The notes beneath the pieces are model-generated. The model was not told the origin of the DNA, made no database searches, and saw only the letters and a list, made by a program, of their open reading frames with translations. A stretch of DNA of 64,000 nt. Origin: Chaenocephalus aceratus. Its lineage: Eukaryota > Chordata > Actinopteri > Perciformes > Channichthyidae. The stretch covers positions 33,497,659 to 33,561,658 of the forward strand of contig CM043789.1 in assembly GCA_023974075.1 (NCBI GenBank). Direction: 5' to 3'. A program made the position numbers and the translations under genes. Position 1 is the first letter of the stretch. The number at the start of each line of letters is the position of its first letter. Positions 12,695 through 26,100 of the stretch are shown here, one piece after another.

Positions 12695-15600
12695 TCAGCT
12701 GAGATGAGATTCTCGTTCTCTTTTCTTCTTTGGTTTTGTTTTCACAGGAGCTACAACTGTTGGGGTCAGAGAAGGATTCAAGGCTGGATCTAAGGCTGGG
12801 TTCAGGGCCAGCAGGTCCAATATAGCAGCACCCTGGTAACCTGTGGAGATATGACACCATAAAGGACAGAGATATACAGTATATGAACTATCTGAGCTAA
12901 AACCGGGCTTACCAGTGTTGTCCTCTTCCCCGCTGGGTTCTGGGTCGGGACTGCGGAGAGAGACTCGGGCCAAGGCTGCCAGCTCACTTATAAAGCTCTC
13001 TTCTGCATCCTAATGGATACAAAAACAAAGTGCTTACAAACAATGATTGCAAGATCGTTAATCAAGTCATAAACCTAATGTCCGACAGGGAAGTACAGAA
13101 GAAAAGGAAACATCTTAACCATGATCTGCATTTTGATTTTTTCCATGTTCTGGTCCTGGGCTACTTTCTTCCGCCTCAGTTCCTCATATATCATTTCCTG
13201 GTCCAGATCACACTGTTCCAGCACCTTCCTTTTGTGGAGTTCAACCCTGACACACAAGAAAACAAACAATTGTATTTGTATCTGATGTATTTAAGAGTAA
13301 CACAATTGTGGAGGGAAGAAGATCAGTGTTGTGTGCGGTTGTTGCACCTCTGTTGAAACTCAGCAGAGGTGGGTTTCTTGCCCCAGTTCACCAGCTCCCT
13401 CAGCAAGGATCTGCTGAGCTGACTGCTGCTCTCTTGTTGCTCTTTCACCTCTGAAGAAACAGGATCAACACACAGTCAAATGTGTAACTTTTTGATCTAC
13501 TCAAATGTGTATCTTCTGCTGTCTCCTTAAATTACGTTGAGTAGGTTATAGATAACAAGTCGAAAAGCAATCCAAATAATCTATCTTGTATTGCAAATAT
13601 TTTCCCTGTGAGTGAAGTATTTATTTTTTTTAACAGAAGTAAACATGTGTATGTGAGCAGTGATTGTTAATCTCACCTGGGTTGATGTTGGTCTGATCCT
13701 GCTGTAATTTGTTTATGATGTCTTGTAGGTGGGAATAGTATCTCTGGACCAGTGCAGTGAGAGAGTCTTTGGTCACATACACGCTCTCCGAGGCAGTCTC
13801 TGTCAGGTGGCGCTAAGAGGGAAAAACATTTTACTCTTTTTTTTCATAAACACAGGTAAGAAAATAATATCTGACTTGGAAAACATATCTCCAGAAAAAA
13901 GTAAATAAAGTGTTATACTCATTTATATCCCCAACCCTACCTTCAAGCCATCGTCCTGCTTCGGAGAGGCCTGCGTCGCAGAGGGCGAGTTCTCCATCAT
14001 CTGTTGGATGGCGTGGCTGAGGGCGTTGCCTAGCACCAGCTGTGCATGGCTCTGTAGAAGCTCTGTCCCTGTTTCCAGTTCAGACAGGAACTCCTGCTGG
14101 AAGCTGTGGCCCACCAGCTGACTCTCTGGACCCAGATGCCTCTCTGCTAGGCTGGCACTGCTATTCTGTGATTGGTAGATGCAACAAAACGTGTTCAATC
14201 TGCTGTTAATCTATTACTTTAGATACATAAATGGACACATGCTGTATTTTGCAATGGTTATGAGGTGCCTTAAAGAATGTGTTCCTCTTTTTCTCCCACC
14301 TTGAGGGTTGAATTGACACAGGACTGGCTTTTACTGGGATCTTCCATCAGCACAGCTCTGAAATCAGTCTGAGACAGTGCCTTCAGCTTGGACAGCCTCA
14401 TCTCCTTCAGCATGTGCAGACAGAAGTGCCTGACCACAAAGTACCTCTGCACCGCCACCAACAGGTGCTCATGTTTCTTCTCTATCAACCTCCCCACGTA
14501 GCTGGGAAGAATATTGCATTGCATTATTTCCGAGTATCTCATCAAAATTGATTTCGATATTGTATAAGTGGATATGTCTGGGTTGTAAATCTAATTTGAG
14601 TACATCAGGAACTCTTTTACAACCTTCATACTCTAAAACTACTTTGGACAGAGGTTTTCCAATCTCACCTGTTGAGAGTGTAGCTCTGTCTGGCCACCAT
14701 GGCTCTGAGGATGGTCATCTGTTGCTCACTCAGATGTTTGAGGCAGGCCTGCACCAAAGCCATCTCCTCACTCCACACCTACAGAGAAAATGCTCAGTTA
14801 GAAACAATGGAAAGCCCCTAGAAGGATTATACTTGCAATGATGTCAAGATATACAGTATGTGCACACCACCTATGGACAAACTGTGCTGCTGTCAGTAAA
14901 GCAGTAAAGGAAAGTCGATATTGGAATGGCTAATTACGAGCAAAAAGGGAGTGCCCTACATATCATACTTTTGGGAACCATCTCAAACAATGGCTTAAGG
15001 CGAATGAAAACTGTGATCACTTATAACTTGACATGTAGTACAATGTAATCTGTCTTCTCTACTTGTGTAATGTTGATTTGTATATTCTGACATTTAATGT
15101 TTCTGTTTTTGTTATCTGCCTAGGGACTACGAATGCAGGTAAGCTTTTTTTGTATAACTCTAAAACAGAGTCCCTATCACATACAATAATGAATTGTACC
15201 TAGATCTAAGAGACAGAGTTTAAAAATGAACCTGCTTATAATCATTGATGGAGAAGCTGTCTGTGCACCTGTCCATCTCTCTCCAGCTGAGCCCTCATGT
15301 CCTCCAGCTGCAGCTTGGTAGTGGTCTCGGCCTGCTGCAGCTGCTCAGCCAGCTCCTGCTCCAGGTCCAACCACAGCCTCTCGCAGCGCTCAGCTGACAC
15401 GTTTGACTGGGTAGCAACGGAGGTGAGAAAAATATCTTTGACTAGCTCTCCGATCTTTTTTGACCAGGAGGTACGGAGTTTCTAAAAAAACACAAAAACA
15501 AACATTGGAATAAAGCAAGTAAACAAAAGAATGCACACAAAAAGAAACTGCAGTATGATTTACCTTCCAATAGTCACAGAGCGATTCAGCCACCCTGTTC

Positions 15601-18600
15601 TCCTGCTGCTGCTCCAAGTCAGAAATCTGCTGCCTGTGTTTCATCAGCAGCTCCAGGTACACCTGAAGGAAGGTTGAGGATCATATTTAGATATCAGTGG
15701 GATCAACAAGCAGATCTACATAGTGAGGTCTCAGAAGGAAATGTTGGGACCTTGGTGAGCTGCTGGATGTCTCCGTGAGGCTGATCCAGTTCCAGGGCGC
15801 GGCTCTTCTCCTTGATCTGGATCCTCAAAAGCTTCTTCCTCTTTGACTCCATTCTGCTGCACTTCTCATTCACCAGCTCCTTTGTCTTCCTCGTGCACTC
15901 TTAACATGACACCATTTTTTATTTGAACCAAACTTCTCAAAAATAATTATAGTTGATAAAGCCAGTTAAAAGACTTTGGTATAAAATGTTCATAAAAACA
16001 GATTGTTCTTTTAATATGAAAAATGTTATTAGTGACAACATACTCAATATGAACTATTACCAAAACTTGTTTATATTGTTAAATTATTTGTGAGTTGTAT
16101 GCCTTCCAGACCTATTTTGTGATTTTGTATACAGTGGAAAGAAAACCCTATTTTCCTATAAAAGGTGGTTAAATGCTTATGTTTAAAAAGAATACCTATG
16201 GTTTTCCTAATGATTAAAATATGTACATATTAACAAATATATTTCCAATTACAATTTTTACTTTGAGGGTCAAACTGCCGTTAGTAGTAATAAAAGACAT
16301 CAAAAATAAAAACTGTAGAGTAAAATCAATCCAGAACATAGTATCTCGTCTAACTAATGTAAGCAGTATATGCATTTTATTGCACAATAAATCAGAAACA
16401 ACACAATGTCATAAGTGATATGTTGGAAGATAAAACATGAGTCTGGGCTGCAAAGATAGGCATGATATGATATGCTGTCCTGGAAGAACCTGGCCTTATT
16501 TAGGAGCTACAGAGGATTCCCAGAAAAGGGTCTATTTTGAGAGAGTCATTTCATTTAAAAAGTAGGCTAGACATTGTCCACTGATACCTGCCAGAACTAG
16601 TTGAGTATGTTGTAAGAAAATGTCACATATCAGTATTTGAACAAGTGCATTACTAACAAAATGTCTTTTTTCAGTTTTGCATCACATTGATTTACCAACA
16701 ATATGCTATCTATGAAATGCCTCCTGTCTATTGTCTTTTGACCTGATAGTACCTTGCAGTGAATTTGTTTCGATGACACTGAAACAATGTTTACTTGCAT
16801 CTTACCCTCAGTGCACTGTTGAAGGCCTTCGGTCAGAGTGGCCTGAACCTCTGAAAGGATCTTTTCCATGTGGCTAAAGCTCAACATGTCATCGCTCGTC
16901 AGCTGCTCCAGTGTTGTTGCTATCAAGCCTTGCCTCAGAGACACTTCCCTCTTCAGCAAGGCAGGTTGGGATTGAATAAGCCCTGCCAGCTCCTCCCACC
17001 ACATCAACTTCTGCTGGATCCTCTAAGAGAAGTGGAAAGCAACGTTCCCATTAGTATATTATGTTCCTCATATGAGGATGAGAAGCAGAATGAATGCTGT
17101 GCCAATCAATAGCTCGTATTGCATTACATTGAGATCCGCTTCTTGTGTGTTCATCAGGTGGTTCTCTACTAACAGAAGAGTCTTGATGAGAGAGAGAACC
17201 ACTTCTTGTGCTTCATCTGGAGAGAACATGCTGGTCTTCTTCAGCAGATGCTGGCCCAAGTCCTCCACCTGTCTGCTGAAACCTCGAGACTGTAAAGAGA
17301 CACAGACATTAGTTTTCCTATCAGAACAGTCATTGTAAATAAAGGTGGTTTACCAGACTCTTATCTTATCTCTTTGCTTTTACCACTTGCAGGCCACGTT
17401 CAAGAAGATCTTTTTGGGCTCTCTCTATTTCCTCCAAAGTACAGGGAGCATCGCTATCTTTCTCACTGTCACTGTGGCCTTTTGGCAACTGTTTCTTTAG
17501 CTCATTCAGTTCCTGAAATGACAGATAACAATATGTTTTATGGTGTATCTACAAAAGAAAGTATTTTAGTGTATGTGTATGGATGTGTACGATACATTTG
17601 ATTTGACTGTACCTTTTCTTGCATTTGAAGAATATTCTTGGAGAATTTAGCATCATTTTTGTCTTTTGGAAAGCGACTGCTGAACATTACTTTCAGCATT
17701 TGAAGAAACATCTATTTGCAGGATAAAAGAAACAAGGGAAATGTAACAACCATTTCTGCCCTTTTAACTTTTGCCTATTTAGAGAAATATGCATATCATT
17801 AGTTAACTATACTGAATCAAGTAAAAAAAATATAACTACTATCTTTTTAACTATTTTATTAAGCCAAGATGAAAAAAACTCACAAGACATTTTTCTTCCT
17901 GAAGCTGGGAGCACTGTTGTTGTATATCCTGCAGGGCCAAACAGTAAAGGCTGATCCTGCCTTCAAAACTGTAGAGATAACAAATAAATATCCTCACATA
18001 CAGCCAACTTTGGTTTGTGCAAACTAAGATTTACGGTTGAGGTTCAACATTTTAAGACTCCTGGTTCCTACCCTGGTTGTGTCAGTGTCTGAGGGTAGTG
18101 AGAGACCCTGATGAAGCTCTGGTTCTGCAGACTCTTGGGGACGAGCGAGGAGGAAATAAACTGACTGCTGTTGTCGTCGTTGTCCTGCTCTTGGCTCAGA
18201 GAGTCTCCGTCAGTGGAGGAGGATGAGTCGTCGTTAGGCATTGCTGGCAACTTGGAGTGCTCATGCAATGATGGATTAGACGCTCCATCTGCTAAAGGCT
18301 GACAGATCCAGTGAAAGCTTGCAGGTAAGTGTTTAAGTACAATACACAAACTAAATTCCAACACAATTGTTTCTACCTTACTTAACATTGGATTACTTTA
18401 CAGTTTACTACCTATCTTATGCTACCATTTCTTTTGAACAGCACACATTTTGCTTTCTTGATTTCATATAATTTAGTATACTAAAGTCACAATACAATTT
18501 ATACAGTTATTTGTGCATACAAAATACAAATAAAACGATTTACCGATTACATGAGCCTTCAGTTCATTACTTTGTGTAAGGAGCAGAAAGTGTATGTCAT

Positions 18601-19322
18601 CATTTATGATAGACTTACTCTGTATTTTTGGTTGATGGGATAAACCACCTTTGCTCTTGATGCAAATGCAGCCACATCACTCCTCACGGGTGGCTGCTTC
18701 TTTTCCTGGACAAAAAGTAAACAGACTTATACTGTTAGTGGGAAGTTCATTGTTAAGCATCACAAATTGGTAACCCTGAAATAAGCATTAACAGAGTCCT
18801 GTGCCACACATCACATAACATATGGCAGTCATGTTCAGGTATGTTACATCAATTTAGCAGTTTATATGTCATGTAACTAGGAGTGTACAGCTATGCAAAG
18901 AAACAGTTGAACAGGGAATAGTACTTTTTCCTTTGTGGTGCCACTTGGAGCCTCCTTCCTGCTGTTGCTGATACAGTCACTTTGGTTGTTTTCTAATTCT
19001 CCATCATCAGGTTCAAGCAGCCGCCTTGCATTGTGACCCTAATGGGATGATACACGACAATATGTTACGTTCAAGGGCGTAATATGATGTATAGAAGATA
19101 CCTGGTAAAGAAAAAGACTGGGTGTGTAGTGCATTTGATTACTTGTCTAGTCAACAGCAAGGGCTTCAGGCAGAAGACATATAAAAGAGCAGCAGCTAAT
19201 ATTCCCGAAAGCCCTCCACACACTGTCGCCACAGTTAACAGTCCTGTGTAGATGTGCAGCGACTCTGCGAAACTGACCAACACATTATTGCTGCATCCCG
19301 CTATCACGTTCTGCTCTGTCAT
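12695..19322 (-). CDS. evc: EVC ciliary complex subunit 1 (Ellis-van Creveld protein)
   Basis: EVC and EVC2 form a membrane complex at the base of the primary cilium (the EvC zone), where it binds Smoothened and passes Hedgehog signals to GLI. Twenty coding exons: 19143-19322, 18925-19038, 18619-18705, 18072-18298, 17884-17968, 17613-17711, 17387-17512, 17128-17289, 16806-17022, 15751-15899, 15564-15662, 15269-15481, 14669-14778, 14300-14501, 13941-14165, 13677-13812, 13348-13450, 13120-13246, 12913-13009, 12695-12840. They sum to 2904 nt, an unbroken 967-residue frame (human 992). A transmembrane segment lies near residues 25-50. AKVVYPINQKYRPLADGASN is the family signature after it, followed by long coiled coils and FISELAALARVSLRSP near the end. 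The C-terminus has a basic tail (KPKKKRERE). No frame break was found, in contrast to its neighbours. It shares a short intergenic region with evc2. Confidence 0.97.
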
Positions 19323-20178
19323 CTCTCATCAAACAGGGAAAACTAATGTAATGTTTGTTAGCATTTTGTCCACTTCACCCAGCTAACGTTATCAACTCAT
19401 CTCGAAGAAAGTAGCATCTCGCCGAAGTTTCTTGCTCAAATAAGTTTTACACATTTTTTTTCTTTTAAAGGATTTCAATTTTGAAACAAATACAACCTAC
19501 ACTTTGATACAAATTCTTCCAGTAGAACTTATTTCCCCTAAAGACAAACTTAAATGTTGGCCAATGGTACAATGGTAACACGGAGATTTTAAGAGAAGGG
19601 CAGAGCTGCGGCAGGAGGACAGGAGAGCTAGCTCACATTTGGCCGGAAAAAGATAAATTAGCCTTCAACATAAAAGCATAATAATGGCTTTTGGTATAAA
19701 AATGATACTATACTGATACTATTAATACTCACGGCGTTTAGGTGTGGTTTCTTGGCAGATTTATTTCTATATTTTAGTTGTTGAAAGTTTCAGTCTCCCC
19801 ACGGGCTAGCCTACGTTGTTTTATTTTGGAAAGCCTTAACCGGAAACACCAGAAATCTGTGTTCGTTGTTATTAACGGGGAAATTAGAAGTTATCCGTTT
19901 TTTCCCAAATTTAGGAAATGTTTTCCGAAGTTGTGCAGCAACGGCGAATATGGACCTATTGTTGTGTAACTATTTAACAACTTTCATAGCATCTCCTGAA
20001 TTATTCGCACACAAGTGAGATGCTAATGATAGTTAGACGAGCTGCTACAACTGATGTTTCTCAAGAAAAAACGGTGGAAATGTTTGCATCGCGGATTTTA
20101 TCAGGGGCAACATCCAGACACCCAGCCAGCTAGCTAGCTAGCGGCTCTCCTTGGGGAGAGTGGCACACCGACTTACGA
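19323..20178. promoter_or_regulatory. Shared bidirectional promoter region of evc and evc2
   Basis: The two start codons point away from each other and are 856 bp apart, so both transcription starts must lie here or be very near. A CCAAT pentamer lies at 19561-19565. A short (GCTA) tandem, itself palindromic, lies near 20127-20142 and probably falls in the evc2 5' UTR. There is no obvious TATA box. Head-to-head EVC/EVC2 with a shared promoter region is known in mammals, and its conservation here suggests coordinated expression. Confidence 0.75.
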
Positions 20179-23100
20179 ATGCTTCAGGGACACTTTACCG
20201 TGAAGAGGATCACCATATGGTCATTTGTTCTGAATATCCAAGTTGTGTGTTTGTGTCCACCTTCTCTCTTCTCCCCTTGGTGTCACGATGTAACCCGGCG
20301 TGAGAATGTTTTGGGTTACAGTGCCAGACATCAGCTTTTAGGGTACAATACATCTAAGGAGGGATCATGGATCACAGCACAACTACCCCCTCCTTTCTCT
20401 GACAAATGGGAGGTAAGTGGCTTTATTGTGACACTATCATATGAAATATATATATTTATTATCTGATTTTCATTAGGATTGTACCTCTTGAATCGACTGT
20501 GGATGTTGTTTCTACAGGAATACTCTGTTGCAAGTAGAAGTCCTGTATTCAAAATGTTACTCAAGTAAAAGTACAAAAGTAGTGGCATCAAAAAGTACTC
20601 ATTATGCAAATTAGCCCATTTCAGATGAATATACTATATGTTGTTTACTATAATTGCTCCAGGTGTAACTAAAGTCGTATTCAAGTGTTGTTTATATTTC
20701 TCATTATTAATCCAAATCTGCAAAGTAATTACACGTATTAAAAATATGTAGTAAAAGGACACTATTTACCACTGAATTCTAGTGGGGTAGAAGCACAAAG
20801 TAGCAGAACATTTATTCTATAATATTTCTGTACTTGGTTAGTTACTTTACACCACTGTATTATTGTGTCCCTTAACCTTAATTTAGCAATCAATATGTTG
20901 ATGCAGATTATGTAATCAGCCCTATAACAGATGTTGCTTTGAGAGGTACACTTGTCCATGCATGTCATTACGCTGTCATTCATATGTTAATGAACATGTT
21001 GCATATTAAATCCACATAACTGAATGCCCTTATCCATTGTCAGAGCCTCTCCTGTATCCATGTGATGCAACATGACCCCGGAGGGAAATCAGCAGAGCAG
21101 ACATTGCTTAGGATGGATGGTTTGTTCCTTTCTCTCAATTCTATTCATCTAAAATATGGTGAATACAAAATGTGTATAAGTGTAAACGTCATTAGTCGGT
21201 ACATCTGGCCTGTGTTTCTCTAATGCTGTTCACATAGATGTTTTTTTTTTATTGTTGCCTCTGTGTTTAGAGTCCTGTCTGTCTGTAACTTTGTGTGGTA
21301 TTGTTACCACTGATCAGGTCTCCCTGTGTCTCATTGAGATTTTACCTGTATAAATAAAGGCTAAAGAAAAAATAGAGTTAGGTCCATAATAGCTTCGTAT
21401 AGGTTGAAAATGTAGTTATCTATTAGATAAAAAACCTTTGTTTACTATGTATGAATTTACTGTATGTACGTAGCTGCTTTTAGTGATTTATTTTTAAATG
21501 TTAGCCTTTGTAACTGGATGTTTAAACCCCCAATATTTAACCTGACAGATGCAATGGAAATCAATGGACGCTTGGTGTCTTCTACAGAGGGGCCGCTCTC
21601 TTCTTCAGCGTCCTCTGGTCTATGGGGAAGGCCTCTTTACACGCCACTCTCCTACCTGGCAAAGATCTTGCCCCTCAGGAACCGCAGAAGCACACTCACC
21701 AGATATAACTCGGGCCTCACTCTGCCTCAGGTGTGTTTCTGCCAGGTGCTTGCATCCCTTCAGTCATTGTACACAGTCATTGAATTGCATTTTCACATAT
21801 TTAGTATGCAGGGCACCATTTAATGTATTTCAGTTTGATGTCAAACCTGTAATGTGTATTGTTTTGTTGCTGAACAAGTCAGTTGTCCATCAGTCATTTC
21901 TTCCCTTTGTTTTTGCTTTTTCTCATATTGGGTTCTGACTGTTTAAAAATAAGAATTTATGAAATGCATACACATCAGACAAACTGACATCATTGCTTAA
22001 TATTACATCATTCACATATTTTGTAACTTTACTTTACATGACACGAAGAAAAATGATTATGTTGGGAGAAACTAATCATACCTTGTGTTGAATGTTTCCG
22101 CAGATTCAGAGTGTGGCACCTCCATCCTCATATGAGGTCAAGTTTCACAAGTGTGCACAGGTACGTCACACAATTGTTTAATCCAGCCCTTTATACCATC
22201 AGCATTTAATTCCCAAATATCCTACTGGACCAATTTTAAACTGCACATAAACATGTTGAAGTCTGTTCAGTCACTCTCCCTGCTTGGTCATGTGTCTCCC
22301 AGGTGAAGCTGGACACTGACCCTCCTCAGCTGACTTTCTTCCTGCTGATTGACAACAAGGATGGCACCGACCTGTCTCAGTTGGCTATTCGGGACTCCAT
22401 CTCTGGAATAGTGCCCCTAAAATCTAAAGGCAGGGTGGTGGAAAGAGGCTACCAGGCGTTTTCCATTGATTCACTGTCTGGTATGTCTTGGAGTCAATTT
22501 CTTTTGAAAGATGATTGTATTGATTTGACCTTTTAAAAAAATGTAAAATATTTGAATTTTCTGCTTCCACAATACATAACATACGATTGATTTGAACTTT
22601 AGCTGGGTCCAAAGTTGTTGTCAACTATACCGCTCACATAAGGAGTCATAAGACTGAAGTCCTGGACCTTCCAGCTTTTCTCACCTTCTCCAACGCCTCA
22701 CAGGTATTTTTTATCTTCTACTTGTTTCTGCTCTTTCCAACACAAAAAGCAATCCCCCAACTGTTTAATTTCACCATGTCAGCAACTGCCTATCACTCCT
22801 GTACATTTTCTCTCTTCTAAACCAGAGTATTGTTTTCTTCAATCTACAGAATGATGTCAGTATGTTTGGTCCAATAAGAGCTAATCTAACGTTGAGAGTG
22901 AAATCCACCGACAGGGTAAGCTCCTTAACTGGAAACACACTTGACCGCAGCTTCAAGCATTGCATGTTTTGTTCCTGCTTTCTGATTTGTGTTTACTAAA
23001 TGGATTTGATGAAAAGTCTGTTTTTGCTTTCAATTTCAGATGTATCTTAACCATGGGGTCCATTTTGCTGGATTTGTTGTTGGGTTCTTTGTCACGCTGG

Positions 23101-26100
23101 TGCTGCTGTCGCTAGGGTTTCTGGTCATGAACCTGATCGGCCTCAGATCCAGGCTGAACCTTCTCCGGCAAAGGGTATCACAAATGTTATTTCTAATCCT
23201 AATAACTGCTAATTAAACTAAGTACCTTGTTAATTACGTATGCTATATTGTTGCGTTTATACATTTCAAAGAGGTTTTGTGATGTGTCTATTAAAAGGAT
23301 TTATTTAGTTGACAATTTTGTTTTGTTGACCAATTTTTTAACATAATGTCTAATTATAGTTAACTGTTTTGTCAAATTAACTTCAGTATATGTTGCTCAT
23401 TTTTCAAAGTTTTATGAATTACGTCAGTCATTTGTTAATATATTGCATATATCATCTTACTTTAGAGAAACAGGCGTGATTCTGTCCCAGAGTATGCACA
23501 CTGCAACATGAGTGAGACCATAAAAGATGAGGCCGCATTTGAAGACAAGATGGTGGACACGATGGTGCTGGAAGATCCCCAGAACATGTACCAGGCTTTG
23601 GAGAAGTGAGTAAACTAACAAGGAGGGAATTTGCAATAAGCTACTTTTTCACCTAAATCAGTAATCGTAATAACATTCAATTCTCTCACATATTATGATG
23701 TTTTCTAATACAATATTTTTAATGTCTTTCTTACCTATCAGCTCCACTGATACAATGAGCCTTTACTGATGCATCCCACTTAAATCCCATAAAGTTTACT
23801 CTGCATTTGATCCCGTTTTAGCCTTGAAATGTCCACGCTGCTGCATGCCACCAAAAACCTGGAGGCCACCCGGATTCAGATCTACAAGGACGTGATGTCT
23901 TCCCTGCTGGGCGACCTGCGCTCCCGGGGCCATACCAGCGCCCAGGCCCAGCAGAGGCTTCTGAGTGTGCTCCACGGACAGATGCTGGGTATGGAGGGCC
24001 GGCTGAAGGAGGAGCGAGGGGCCCGCCTGGCAGCTCTGAATGGCCGGTGTAACCTGGAGAGTCGGGAAGAAATGGAAGCAGAGCATCGCAGAGAGGCTGC
24101 TGAGAAGAACCAGGCCGAGCTGCTGTGTCAACATGCAGACCAACAGGTGAGTCAAAAGCGGTTTGGTAGGGAAATAACATTCATGTTTAATTTGATTGAA
24201 TATGAAGGAATCCTGTGTATAACTTTCATCACTGTCACTTAAAGAGGGCTTTCTGAACCGGGCAAAGCCAGTGTTACGGCTGCCGCATCTGGCACCCCCT
24301 CTGTCATTTTGGCCTGGACGGTCAGAATCTCACCAGAATCACACTGGTGTTACTTTATCCCCTCTAGTTAAAGAAAACAAAAGCATTTAACTCTGGATTC
24401 ATGGTGTATAAAATGGCCGTCTGTGTAGTTTATTTATGGTATCCCGTTGGGTTTGACGTCTTCTGAACAGGACATCGCACGCTCACTGCTTGATAGCGAG
24501 CGAAGCTCCGTTTACGCCGGTTGTTAAACAACATCGTTATGGGGAAATGCAAGTTTGCGTCCAAATGGTTGGAAGATAAGGAGGAAGGACAATCAATACT
24601 GTATTTAGTCAATGTGAGGTAAAGTGTGTCGCCAATGTAACCGGTTGAAACTCGAAGTGACGATGAGGTCTTAAAACGTATGGAAAGGGTCTTAAAAAAG
24701 GTCTTAAAAGGTATTACATTTGACTTCAGGATTCCTCCATATACCCTGTGGTGTTGTGGCTGCCGGATTTGGCACCCCCCCTGTAACTTTGGCCAGGATG
24801 GTCTTTATCCCACCAAAACCACACTCTAGTTTACTCGAACAAAAGCCATTTATTCTGAGCCCATCAGGTGAAATATTAACCGTAAACCTCTTTCTGTAAT
24901 GTAACTAGGAGCTCCTGCACTGCAGTGTCCTCCTGGAGAAGCTGCACAAGCTGAGTCAGAGTCAGCTCCAGCGCATCCTGTTGGTCCGTCATGAGGAAGC
25001 CTCTGGGAAGCTCCAGAGGCAGATCATCGAGTGGCGCCGGGTGGAGCTGCACAAGATTTTCTCAGAGGAACTGGAGGAGGCCACCAGGATGGGGGAGCTG
25101 GAGAAGAGCACGGCCAAGAGTCTTCAGCACGATTACTTCGCCTGTCAAGTAAGCAACCACAATGTTTTCAAAATATTAGAATTGACATAATTATGTTGGT
25201 TTAGTTTGAGCTTGAGACATTCAAAATGGATTCCTGTAAACATGGCAAACAAACCATGGTGAAGAACTTTTGCCATTTTAGATTGTCCTTATTCTTTGCT
25301 TCCTTTCAGCCGTATAATTAAAACGCATAATGAGACATATCCTTACTTTGTTTTTCTTTCTCAGGATCAGCTTGAGGAGATGCTGGATGTGGTCCTTGCC
25401 AACCACCGCTTTGTGCTCGCTGAACGCAACGCACAGAGGAGGTTCTTGGTGCACAGCCTTCACAGCCTCAACAGCCTGATTTCTGACAGCTTCTCCAGCA
25501 CCTCCAGCAACCTGGACCGCTGGTTCACTCACATCAGGAGGTCGGTGCCCATATTGGTTAGAAGTGATGATCATTTCACAAAGCTAAATTATAAATCTGG
25601 CCAAGTTAGCTTTTATTGCAGTTTAATGTCAGTTTTGAGAATTGTATCTGAAGTGCATATATTTTCAAAGTATATAATAGAAAATATATTTGGTGAACAC
25701 ACTTGCAAGACAACATTTGATGAGTACACTTGACTGAAGGTTATTTTATTGGCTTATTGCTTTTATTTATAGTACAGATAATAGACTGGAAATGGGGAGA
25801 TGCAGCAGGTAGGATTCACCCTTTTTTAACCCGGCATGCTTTCCTCTCTCCACCAGAGGGAGCCTCGTGTCTGCCGAGCAGATCGATCAGCTGCAGGAGA
25901 AAACACAGAAAGAGCTGCTGATGGTGAGGCAGAGACTGGATGAGTCTCTGAGCCAAGAGACGGGGGCCATGCGCTGTGGACTGATCAAGAAGAGGCGGGA
26001 TCTCATCTCTGACATGGTGAGGATTTTTAAGCAAACACCCTATTTAATACCTCAAAACCTGTTCATTGCATACTTTCTTCAATCCTGCTCCCTGCTCTCT

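Noticed and set aside
12241..14890. Shared phrase TGTGCACACCACC(A/T)ATGGACA near 12252 and 14862
   Set aside because: Only about 22 bp and no wider similarity; could be chance or a small repeat fragment, not enough to call.
19561..19590. Possible RFX X-box (GGTAAC half site) in the evc/evc2 promoter
   Set aside because: Only one half matches the consensus; the paired half site is absent at the proper spacing.
21330..21370. AATAAA near 21353 as an early evc2 polyadenylation site
   Set aside because: It belongs to a LINE-like tail, and clear evc2 exons continue downstream in phase.
23796..24180. Two minus-strand frames of about 120 codons
   Set aside because: Antisense shadows of the GC-rich evc2 exon 10, which has intact phase and clear similarity.
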